Assembly: GCA_025917655.1 (NCBI GenBank)
Contig: CP084618.1
Span: forward strand, 1,054,001-1,118,000
DNA: 64,000 bases
Source of the DNA: Chlorella sorokiniana
Lineage: Eukaryota; Chlorophyta; Trebouxiophyceae; Chlorellales; Chlorellaceae
Direction of reading: 5' to 3'
Below, piece after piece: positions 12,401-22,600 of the stretch. Position 1 is the first letter of the stretch. Every line of letters begins with the position of its first letter. Both the position numbers and the translations under genes were made by a program. The notes beneath the pieces are model-generated. The model worked only from the letters and a program-made list of their open reading frames with translations. It had not been told where the DNA came from and searched no databases.

Positions 12401-13666
12401 TAACTGCTGTTTGCGGCGGCGCCGGCGGGAGGCACTGGCGCAGTGAGCGCCAGCTCCCACCAGGGGCGTACACTGTACTTGTTGCAGCGCACTGCTATGC
12501 TGTGCTGGGCATGCTCTGCTCAGTTCAGCTGACAACAGCGGGGCCCCTTACCCTGCAACAATACTTGGCGCAGGCTGTGAGTCCTCGGGACGAGCGCCAG
12601 TACTGGCACTAGTGCCCGCAATGCGGTGCGGAATATAAAAAATATTGTATGTTTGCAGCACGTGATCTTTCACTGACCTCTCTGTTTGTGCCTCATCCCT
12701 GCCTGCCTGCTCATGTGACCCCCGCCACCCCCGCCGCCGACAGCGCCACCGGGGGGTTGCTCACCACCAACCCCCTTCCACCGCAAAATCCGCCAGTCCA
12801 GGGCGTTAGGGGCACCTCATACACTTTCAGCCCCGAACCTGGGATGGCGACCGCGGGTCCCGCTTGGAGGTCCACCAGATGTACACCATGTGTGGGCGGT
12901 ACGGCCATCGATGGCTGTCAGGCGTATGCTGGCCACATCCCCACCTATGATTGCTCTCCCTCCCCTGTGCACGTTTGCGCATGCACTGCACTGCTCATGC
13001 CCAATCTCCCAGGAACCATGTGGTGCCTGGAATTTCGTGTCACAAGGTCACATGCTGATGACTCGATGCGCACGCATCCAAGCAAGGTACACAGATTCTC
13101 ATGCAATGGCATGGCATGCCTGCACCTTGGAGACCAAGACGCACCCGAAACAGGTTTCAGCGGTCTGACCCTGCCATTGGCAGCAGCTGGTTCACCATGA
13201 TTTGGCTGGAAGGAACCTGCGGTGGGGGCCTGCCAGGTGGCAGGTGGCGGCAGGTGATCACCTCATGAGGGGCAGTGGAAGGACGCCGCTTCCATTTCCG
13301 CCAAAAGCAAGGCTGCCGCCTCACGGAATACTTCCGGGTGGTACGAAAATGAACATTGACAAGTTTGATGCGGGCAGGGTGCGTCTGCCATCTGCACCTG
13401 GCACAATGCGGGAGTCCACGTGTGCTCCTCCGGGCCATGGATTCCCGCAGTAGGGGTTACGTGGCTTCAGGCGTAGCGTGTTCTTCTTTTGCAAACCCGC
13501 TTTGTCAACGTGCAGAGGGCCTGCGCGTCGGACCCGTTCTCCGGGGCCCTTCTCAGGGCATGTGCAGTCGTGGCTGCCTCCAGTTCTTGCGGCGCTGATG
13601 TAAATACGTCTTGCAGACAGAGACGCGATGTTCCTTGGCCCCGGTTTCGGACCTGAGGGCACAACG
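9436..13666. other. Gene-poor region, no recognised gene
   Basis: About 4.2 kb with clearly lower GC content than the flanks and no exon chain I can support. The left edge must contain the bZIP promoter. Several short frames show alternating protein-like stretches without conserved motifs: around 11250-11400 (Gln/Ala-rich on the plus strand), 12160-12320, and 12649-13200. A TATAAAAA-like block lies near 12634 with a CACGTG at about 12659. Old transposable-element remnants are possible but I cannot identify coding motifs, terminal repeats or target duplications. Confidence 0.4.
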
Positions 13667-15100
13667 ATGCTAGCACTGACAGCCGCGATGGTAGTGGCGG
13701 CAGCTTGGCTTTGCCCAGGTGTGCCTGTGTGGGTTTTGGCAGTCCAGATCGCAGGTAGACCCTCGCCCAAACTCAGAAGCGGGGGTACCTGTTCGGCTGC
13801 TTGCAGGCGCCGTCGCCGCCACCCCCACGCTGCCTCCAGGCCGCAAGTGGCTCACGCTGGATGGAGCCAGCTCCTGCGCAAGTGAGGCCCTGCAGTCGGC
13901 ACACATCATAAAATGATGCGCGTGTACAGCTCAGCGGAGCGGACGCGCTGTGCAACCTCAAAAGTGCCCGCCTTCACACCTGCTTGTTTCTCTTGCAGGC
14001 TGGCTGGGCGGCGAGTATTGCAGGTCAGCAGGGTTCATGTGTGGGTGGGGTGGGTGTGGGGGGGGGGGCGCGGGGGGCGGGGGGGGCGCGCGTGGATGCC
14101 TCACAAGTATGGGTGTCTTGCAAATCTGCACGGTCGAGCAGATATGCGGCACCCAGCCGAGTTGCCTGACTGCTCGTTGGCAGCTGCGCGGCCCATGCTG
14201 CCCGCGGGCCTCGTGAAATGCATGCGCACAAGGACCCATGCTGCAAGTGGCCAGCCGCTGAAGCGTCGGCCCTGCGCTGCATGCAGCGACGGCGCGGATG
14301 CCCTTGTGTTTGGGAGCGGGGCGGAGCGCGTACCACGTGGCGCCTGGCGGCCGGCAGCGGCGCCCCGCTGAGCTGGCGGGGGTGGCCTCCTCGCTGCAGG
14401 TGGGCTTGCCGCATGCACGCGTGCCAGCGATGGCGCTGTGCCACGGTGCGCGCGCTGTCGCGCCGAGGCGCTTGCGCCTCCTGTTGGCCCGCCAGCCGCT
14501 GCAGCTGCGCTTGACGGGCGAGCCATGAACTGACGCAGTGCTGGTTGAGCACCAGCCGGTTCTTGTGTCTGCCTCGCATTCAAGCTTCCTGCGCCGACCC
14601 GCTGACCGCAGCTGCCGGGACGAGAGGCCGAGTGCGCCGCGCGCAGCTTCCTGTCAGCGCCCAGCGCCTGCGCCGCCACCGCCGTGTCCATGGGCGCCAG
14701 GGCGCTGTGGGTGCTTGAGCAGGTGGCTGGCAGCCGCAACCTCTTCCACATCCGCACACAGGCGAGTGCTCCGCTGCTTGCGGGGTGCTCATCTGCCGCC
14801 GGGCGATGTTGTTTGCTCAACTGGCGGCAGCCACATGCAACCTGCTGAGCCCCAAGCTTGCAAGCTTCCTGGGCATCAGGCTCCTCTGTGCATGTGTTTG
14901 TGGAGCATATCAGCGCCCAGTCACTGCCGCCGTTCCTGCACCCCCCCTGTAGGGCCGCTCCGGCTGCCCCGCCCGCTACCTGGGTGCCCCCAGGCCCGGC
15001 ACCCCTGCCTCAGCCTGGCTCGGCCCCAGCTGTACAGCAAGGCCAACGCCTCGGCGCTGCTGGTGTGGAAAGCAACGGCGCTCGCGGAGCCGCCGCCGCC
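13667..15100 (+). CDS. Secreted protein with degenerate lectin-like repeats (probable N-terminal part of the pherophorin gene)
   Basis: Exon 13667-13718 begins with ATG and encodes a signal-peptide-like start (MLALTAAMVVAAAWLCPG). A phase-correct 88-nt GT-AG intron joins it to an exon from 13807 reading GRKWLTLDGASSCASEA. A similar short unit recurs with the pattern R-[YFW]-L-x-A-x(4,8)-C-x-A then W-x-L-x(3)-G-x-x-N-x-F-x-I-R. The best copies are CAARSFLSAPSACAATAVSM and ALWVLEQVAGSRNLFHIRTQ near 14630-14770, and CPARYLGAP then LYSKANASALLVWK near 14960-15075. I recall such units from secreted green-algal proteins; beta-trefoil lectin similarity is only a suggestion. Frame breaks lie between motif halves near 13910 and 15030. 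The intervening exon chain is not resolved. The proline-rich exon follows directly, so this is probably the N-terminus of the next entry. Confidence 0.4.
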
Positions 15101-15107
15101 ACGGCCG

Positions 15108-18100
15108 CGCCCCCACCGCCATCTCCCCAACCGCGGCCACCCAGCCCCCGGCCCAAGCCACCGCTGCCGCTCCTCCGGCCTCCCAACCCTCATGCACCGC
15201 CGCCACCGCCGCGCCCCAAACCCAACCCTCCACCGCCGCGCCCCAAGCCCCGCCCTCCACCGCCGAGCCCCAGACCCAGCCCTCCACCTCCGCGCCCCAA
15301 ACCCAACCCTCCCCCTCCGCGACCCAAGCCCAGCCCCCCACCGCCGCGCCCCAGACCCAGCCCACCGCCGCCGCGCCCCAAGCTCAGCCCGCCACCGCCG
15401 CGCCTCAACCCCAGCCCTCCACCGCCGAGCCCCAAGCCCAGCCCGCCACCGCGCCCCAAGCCCAGCCCTCCCCCTCCCCGTCCCAAGCCCAGCCCTCCAC
15501 CGCCGAGCCCCAAGCCCAGCCCGCCACCGCGCCCCAAGCCCAGCCCTCCCCCTCCCCGTCCCAAGCCCAGCCCTCCACCGCCGAGCCCCAAGCCCAGCCC
15601 GCCACCGCGCCCCAAGCCCAGCCCTCCCCCTCCCCGTCCCAAGCTCAGCCCTCCACCGCCGCGCCCCAAGCCCAGCCCGCCGCCCTCCCCTGCCCCTCTG
15701 CCTCCCCCCATCCATTCCGTGAGTGCATGCATGCAGCATATGTTACCCTCTCCAATGCCTGCTATGGCCTGCCAAGCGGGCCTCTAAGTGTTCTGTGACC
15801 TGCTTGGCAGGGCCACCAACCTGTCGTGCCTCTACGGCGGCAACCTCATTGCCAACGGCACCGGCGCCTTCCTCATGAACTCCGCCAACGGCTACGACGC
15901 CGCTTGCGCCGCCGGCGCTGCGCTCATTCGGGTGGACAACCTGCGCTACGCAGACGGCTGCCCCGGCACCCCCACCGGCTTTTACAACAACGCCCTGCGG
16001 CCCTTCGTGTTTGCATCCGCAGCCTGCTCCACTGATGGGGCGCAGCGCTTCGACCTGACGCCGCCCGACGGCAGCAGCCTGCCAGAGGGAGCCCAGCTGT
16101 GGCTCAACCGCTTCCTTGTGACATTCCTGCCTGGCGTCGACCTCTCTCAGCCCATCACCATATTCCTTACTCAGGCAGGGTTTGTGTGCCGGCACGGCCC
16201 TTAGTGTTGTCCGTGGACCTGCTGTGCACGCTATGGCTGCTTGCGAGGAAGCTGCCTTTGGCGGCCGTCCTCAGCTGTGCAGAGCTCTGTCCTGCTGATG
16301 GCACTCAGCGCCCGCAGACGAGCCCCGCCAAACGTCCCCTGTTGTGCCGGCAGGGTTCCAACGTCAACAGCGTCGTCATTCCGGGGGGCACCTACCGCAG
16401 CGGCCAGCTCCCTGTGTTCCTGAGCACCGCTATCCGGCTGGCGGCGGACGCCCGCTGACCGTCTCCTGGGCTGGCTCGCCGACGGGCCTCACTCTCCCGG
16501 TGGCTGCCTTCGTGACGTTTCAGTTCAACGCCCCCCTCCGCCGCCGCCCCCCCCCGCGCCCCCCCCCCCCCGCCGCCGCCGTGAGTGCGTCCAAGCTGCT
16601 CTGCGCACGCATCGGCATGCGGCCGCTCTCGTCCTCGGTGGCTGCTGGCACGATGCCGCGGAGGGGCAGCATCCCCACCACGCGCCCCCCACACACACAC
16701 ACACCCACCCACCCACCCACCCACCCACCCACATACGCCATTTCCGCAGGCCCACCAACCTGTCGTGCTATTGGGTAGGAAACCTGAACAATCAAGGGGA
16801 CGGCACCTACAGTATGCCTTTCGGGGCTTTGGGTAGGGGACGGACAGCGCCACCTGCGCATCCGTCTATTTCCAAGTGGGCAACCTGCGCTACGTCGACG
16901 GCTGCCCTGGCGCCCCCACCGGCTTCATCGAAAACATCAACCAGACCGTGATCATGGGGTCAAAACTTTGCACCACATACGGCGCACAGCTCTTTGATCT
17001 GACGCTGCCGGCCAACGCGGGCCTTCCGCAGTGGGCGCAGCTCTGGCTGGGCCGCTTGACGGTGCAGGTGGCAACTGTTGACGACTCCAAGCCTTCCTTC
17101 ATCGCCATCACTCAGGCATGTAGCTGCCTTGCCACCTGAACATGTGGTTGTACAACAGCACAGGGCTACTGTTGAGGAGCTTTGCTTGCCAGAGGCTGGT
17201 GGGGGTGCAGTGTTGTTGCGCTCGCCTCACCGCCTGTTGCCCCTCGCCGCCTCAGCAGGGCTCCGCTGTCACCAACATCACTGTGGCGGCGGGCTCAGCT
17301 GGCGCAACATCGACGTGGACCTACCGGCCCCGGTGCCCCTGCTTCCCGGCGTACCCCTCACCTTTTCCTTCTCCGCCACGCCGAACCCGACCTTTTTCGA
17401 CCTTGCCCGCCTGTTCATCACCCGGTTTCACTTCAACCCGCCGCCCTCTCCCCCGCCGTCCCCGCCCCGCCGCCGCCCCCCCCCCCGCCCCCGTCCCCGC
17501 CCCGCCGTCGCCCCCGCCGCCGTCCCCGCCACCGCTGTCGCCCCCGCCGCCCCCGCCACCGCCGTCGCCCCCGCCGCCGCCGTCGCCCCCGCCGCCGTCC
17601 CGCCACCGCCGTCGCCCCGCCGCCGTCCCCGCCACCGCCGTCGCCCCCACCGCCATCGCCGCCCCCGTGAGCCCGCCCCTTGCCCGTGCGAGGCATGGCC
17701 AGCAGGCGCACCTGTCGCCGTGCTGCCAACAACCCTGAGAAGGGAATAGCCTGTTTTGGACGGCGGCGCCACCCGTTCCCCTGCCTCCCCTCCGCAGGCC
17801 CAGCAACCTGACGTGCTCTTACGTCGGTGCGCTTGCCAACCAGGGCAATGGCACCTACTGGCTGTACGACGGAACTGGGGACGTTTCCTGCGACCCAAGC
17901 GCGCTACGGCTGACGGTGGGCAACCTGCGCTACGCCGACGGCTGCCCTGGCACCGCCGCCGGCTTCCTCCAGGACAGCAACCAGCCAGTGGTCGTGATTT
18001 CCTCCATCTGCGCCACAACCGGCGCGCAACGCTTTGACCTGACGCTGCCGGCGGACGCGGAGCTGCCCCGGGCGCAGCTGTGGCTGGGCCGCCTGGCGCT

Positions 18101-18610
18101 GCTGCCGGCAACCATCGACGACTCTCAGCCCGCGTTCGTTGCCATCACTCAGGCACGCCCACCGCTTGCTGGCTGCGTGGCGGCTCTGTTGTAGCTGACT
18201 GCTGCGGGAGGTCTGCATGCGGTGGCCCGGCTGGGATGCATTGTCGCTGCGCTTGCCTCACTGTGCGCCACCTCCCGCCACCTCAGCAGGGTTCAGCGGC
18301 GACCAACATCACGCTGGCGGCGGGCTCCTACTCTTCTGGCACGCAGCTGCTCCTGGACCTTCCAGCCCCGCTGCCCCTCCTCCCCGGAGTGCCGCTCACC
18401 TTTTCCTTCTCCGCCACGCCAGATACGCTATTCCCCGGCTACGGATCCTTGACCATACAAGGTTTCTACTTCAACCCGCCGCCCTCCCCCGCCGCCCTCG
18501 TGAGTTTTTGCTGCATGGGGAACGGCGCTGCTGCCGTGCCTTCATTCCAGGGCGGCAGCGGCAGGCTTGGATGGGGCCGCGGCGATTGCCCTCGTTGCCT
18601 GCCTGGCTGA
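15108..18610 (+). CDS. Pherophorin-type cell-wall glycoprotein with three tandem PHR domains
   Basis: Extracellular-matrix hydroxyproline-rich glycoprotein. A long Pro/Ser/Lys/Arg hinge (PPPPRPKPSPPPP type, about 15108-15718) leads to three pherophorin domains, each split into two exons by an intron at the same place: 15811-16174 + 16354-16580, 16750-17115 + 17259-17666, and 17798-18152 + 18290-18499. Each domain has an NLSC or NLTC start, a shared VGNLRYxDGCPG-type motif, an AQxFDLTxP motif, AQLWLxR, and ends with TFSFSATP and FNPPPSP before the next proline tract. A short last exon (18551-18610) ends in TGA. The third domain is intact; the first two have one-base breaks near 16435, 16841 and 17297. 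The intron inside each domain uses a GC donor. The joint between hinge and first domain does not match in phase, so the hinge end is uncertain. N-glycosylation sites (NLS, NGT, NIT) fit secretion. Confidence 0.75.
15423..15656 (+). repeat. Three tandem 78-bp copies in the proline-rich hinge
   Basis: The block starting CGCCGAGCCCCAAGCCC recurs at 15423, 15501 and 15579, an exact period of 78 bp or 26 codons, with nearly no difference between copies (one T for C late in the third). Each copy encodes alternating PSPKPSPPPRPKP and PSPPPPRPKP units. The rest of the hinge is built of older, diverged versions of the same 10-12 residue unit, so these three copies are the most recent expansion. Confidence 0.9.
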
Positions 18611-19638
18611 AAGGCAGCAAACTTGCCTTGGACTAGAACTAGTAACAGCGGCAGCACAGCTCGTCGGGCGCATGGGTCCGCGGCCGCCTACAGTCCCCCT
18701 CTGGGAGCCTGATACGCGGGGCTGGCTGTGCCAGGCTTCGCCCCTGGACACGCTCTTGTTGCCCGGGCTGGCTGCTGAAGATGTGGTGCCGTGCTTGTCC
18801 CCGCAGACCGCCGACATGACTGGCAGCACTCAGCACGCGGGAAAGGTTTCAAGCTCCGACGCCTATGACTCGGAGCTCTGCCGCACGCCATCCCCTTGGA
18901 CTCCCTGATGCTTCCTTCAGCTCTCTTTCGTGAAGGCGAACTGAAGGTGGACACTGACCAGGCCTCTGGGCGCCCTTGATGGCTTGAGCCAGGTGCTTGA
19001 AGCCAGGAAGGAATTCCTGGACTGGACTCAGAACCACCTCAGCGCTCTGCCAGCGCCATCCCCATCACCACCTCCTCCCATGATCTGCCGCCGCTTAGCG
19101 CCACCCTTTTGCTTTTGCCATGTTGAGACAGATGCCCACCTTACCCCGGCGCCTGCAATCGATTGCGATGTATGTTGTTGGGGATTTCCAGGCCTTCGGC
19201 GGCGGCACCCAATAATGCAACTGCACAGTCGTAGCACTGTCTTTACAATACTGGCTGTGTCAAAAGCTTTAGAACTTGTAATAACTCAAAATCCAGCAAC
19301 TCCAACCAGCCTGTCAAGTTTGAGCAGCAACGGACACACCGCTGCTCTCGCCTGCGGGGCCGCAAATGACGAATGAGAACGGGAGGCTTTTGATGCCATG
19401 TTAAGCGAACCGTGTCTTCATGCGAGCAACTACAGGCGCAATTATCAACCCTAGAAGAAGAGAGACCGCCAGAAACCCAAAGATCCCGACTGGCGTGCTG
19501 TGACATTCAAAGCAGGCGACCCATTTTCTTCGGACAGAGAGCTTTTAACACCCCGGCGCACCCCGGCACCTCTCCACCAAGTGCAACAGTCTATAAGGAC
19601 CTGTGTCCAGTTTATCACCGAGTTGGCCCCACAGCGAG
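18611..19638. other. Intergenic region upstream of the GAF-PAS kinase
   Basis: No conserved coding signal. It is less GC-rich than the neighbouring genes, especially 19140-19480, and must hold the 3' UTR of the pherophorin gene and the promoter of the sensor kinase. No TATA box or other known element is evident. Confidence 0.45.
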
Positions 19639-22600
19639 ATGGGCTGCGCTCAGTCCACCCCGCAGGGGCGGAACGGCAAGCCCCGGCACAGCCGGTTCAA
19701 ACGCAGGTGCATTATTTAGGATCAGAGTCTTGCGTCATCTCAAATGTCGGAGATATGCCGATCGCGGCGGCTAGACAGTCTGGTCGCCTGAGCTGCCGGG
19801 ATGACATCTTTGCTCCTTTATCCATGCCCTAACGCGCCTTTCCTGCTCGGGTGCAGGCGGCCCAGCCGGCCGCCGCCGCCGTTGCGGCGGTAGCAGGGAA
19901 AGCCGCTGTGCAGGTGGCGAAGGAGGAGGCGCCATTGTCGCGCGAAAGCCCGACATCGCCGCTGGATGCCCCGGCGACGACGTCTGCTTCAAGACCGAGG
20001 CTGAGGCAGACCGGCTGCAGGCGCTGCTGTGAGGAGCCGCTCTGGGAGCCGCTCCGCGTGCGCTGCCGCCGCTGCCGCGCCGCAGCTGCCCACGCCGCGC
20101 TGCCACGGCCCACGCTCGCTCATGCTGAGCGGAAGCTGGACCTTCAAACCCCTCGGCCTTGCGCGGCGCTTGCAACCTCGCTGCTGCATGCTCCTGCGCT
20201 CCGTGTGCCGCGCTGCTTACCTGCCCGCCTGCGTGCGCCCGCAGCGACTGCAAGTGCCTGGATACAGTGGACGAGCGGCGCTTCGACACCATCACCTCCC
20301 TGCTCAAGGAGATGTTCCAGGTGGGTGCTGCTGCTGTGGGTGCTGCCTGGGTGGGTGCTGCTGCTGTGGGTGCTGCCTGGGTGGGTGCTGCTGCTGTGGG
20401 TGCTGCTGCTGTGGGTGCTGCCTGGGTGGGTGCTGCTGCTGCGGGTGCTGCCTGGGTGGGTGCTGCCTGGGTGGGTGCGCCCTGGGTGGGGGCGCCCTGG
20501 GTCGGGGCTGGCGCCAAGCTGGGCCGCCGAAAAATTGAAAGGGGCCTGCACGGGGCTGAGGACTGCGGTGCGCCGGCTGCAACGCCGCGGCAGCCGCGGC
20601 AGCGCGCGGGCGGGACCAGCTGCCGCGACCCGCGTCCCCGCTGGCCAACCGCCACGGCGCCGCCCACCTTCCCGCCAGGTTCCCATGGCCCTGGTCTCCC
20701 TCATCGACGACGACAAGCTGGTGTTCAAGAGCGTGGCGGGCACCGACTGCCGCCAGGGTGCGCGCTCCAAGCCCGGCCGCTGCCCGCCGCGGCTGGCTGC
20801 CTTGCCCGGCCCCCGCTCCGCGCCGCGTTGCCTGCCCCGCCGCGCCCGTGCCCAACCAGCTCCCTCCTCCTCCACGCCCCCTGTTCCGCCTACATCACCA
20901 CCCCTCCGCACCGGCCCCTCCACCTCTTCCTGCCCCGCTGCAAGCGTGCATCCGCCCGCGCGCGCAAAGCCTGTCGTGCTGCCCGCCAGCGAGTGCTGCC
21001 GCGATGCCCACTGGATCTCACCCCCCCACACCCCCCACGCTGCACCTGCGCCGCAGGCGACCGCTGCACTCCTTCTGCGACGCCAGCCTGCGCGCCCCCA
21101 ACCCCACCATGATGGTTGTGCCTGACACGCTGGAGGACGCCCGCTTCTGCAACTCGCAGTTTGTGAAGGGGGAGCCCCACGTCCGCTTCTACTCGGGAGC
21201 GCCGCTGGTGCGCCGCTGGGCGCCGCTGGGCGCCGCCGGGCTGCTCTGATGCACCCGCGGCCAGCGGCCCGGGAGGGGCCCCTGCACTCGATGCACTCGA
21301 TGTTCTGAGTGCCCTGTCTGCGCGGCCACCCGCCTGCGGTTGGTCCGCGTCGGGTGCCCTGGCACCGACATCTGCAGCTCAGGGTGTTGGGTTCAGGGTG
21401 GGGCCGGTCTGTGGGGGCCGGTCTGTGGGGGAAGTGTTGGGCAGGGTGCGCTGCTGACCTGGCGTACCGCTGTACCGCCGCTGCCGCAGGTGTCCAGCGA
21501 GGGCCACGTGCTGGGCAGCCTGGGCATCATGGACATCAAGCCCCGCAGCTTCCCGGCAGGTGCGTGTGGCGGTGTCGTTGGATTCCAGCCACCCTCTCCG
21601 CGTCGCGGCGGCCTGGGCAGGGAAGGGGAGCCTGCTGCCCGGCCCCCCCTCCCCCACCCCTCGCGCCTCCTCCCCTCCACTGCAACAGCGCCCCCCTTCC
21701 GTCGCCCTCCCTGCAGGCGCTCTGAACGTCATCTGTAACTTTGCGGAGCTGGTGGTGCGGGAGATGGAGCGCTCCAAGGCTACGGCGGCGCGTGCCGTTG
21801 CAGGCGACAAGGGCCGCAGCGCGCGGGTGCGGCGGCCTGGGCTGGGTGCTGGGTGCTGGGTGCTGGGGAACCCCCTGTCGCTCGCGCTTTCTGAACCTGG
21901 GCCCGCTTGTCCCCACGCCTGCGCCTGTGCCTGCGCGGCCTTGGCGCACCCGCCAGCCCTGTGCGGGCGTTCTCTTTGCCTGACCCCCTTTCTCCTCCCG
22001 CCTTTACCGCCTTTTCGCCCCTTGCAGTGCGTGCCCTGTCCGCCTTTGACGAGGCGGTGATGTGTGCAACACGGCCCAGGAGGGCTGGCCGCTGCTGTAT
22101 GCCAACCAGGAGTGGTGCAGCCTGACGGGTGGGTGGGCGGGGTGGACCCTTGCTGGCCCCCTCCTCTGGTGGTCCTCTACCGTGGTGGTTTCCTCGTGTC
22201 GGGCTGCCGGCGGCGGCAGCGTTGGCACAGGCTGCCTGGCTTTTCTTCTTCCCGCAGGCCGCAACGAGGGCGACAGCCTGGCCTCTTCCTTCTGGAGCCT
22301 GTTCCCGAGGCGGCCGGGCGGCGCGGGCGCGCGCCGCCGCCGCCGCCGCCGCCATCGCCGCGCGCCGCGGCTTCGAGCTGTCGGTGCCAGGTGGGTGCGC
22401 TGGCCGCGGCTGCGGGTGGGTGCAGCCGTGCAGGGGGAGGCGAGCGGGCCTGGCTGGGCTCGCAGCCTTCTCATGTGCCTCACCTCGAGCGGCACGTTCA
22501 GAACCGGCTGGCTGCTCCGCTCGGGCACAGGCTGGCCTGCAACCTAGGCAACAGCGCCGCCGTGCCCCCATTCCCAGCCACCGCAGCTCTTCTGCTTGAT

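Noticed and set aside
12649-13200. 183-residue plus-strand frame near the TATA-like block
   Set aside because: No conserved motif, no codon pattern like the real exons here, and several overlapping frames of equal quality. Left as unassigned.
14921-15739. Long minus-strand Gly/Arg/Trp-rich frames opposite the proline-rich exon
   Set aside because: They are the reverse reading of the CCN-rich hinge repeat. The plus strand continues into conserved pherophorin domains, so the antisense frames are shadows.
16690-16735. CCCA/CCCACC repeat resembling a telomere-like array
   Set aside because: It is short, lies at the 3' end of an intron like many similar tracts here, and the unit is not the plant or algal telomere repeat.
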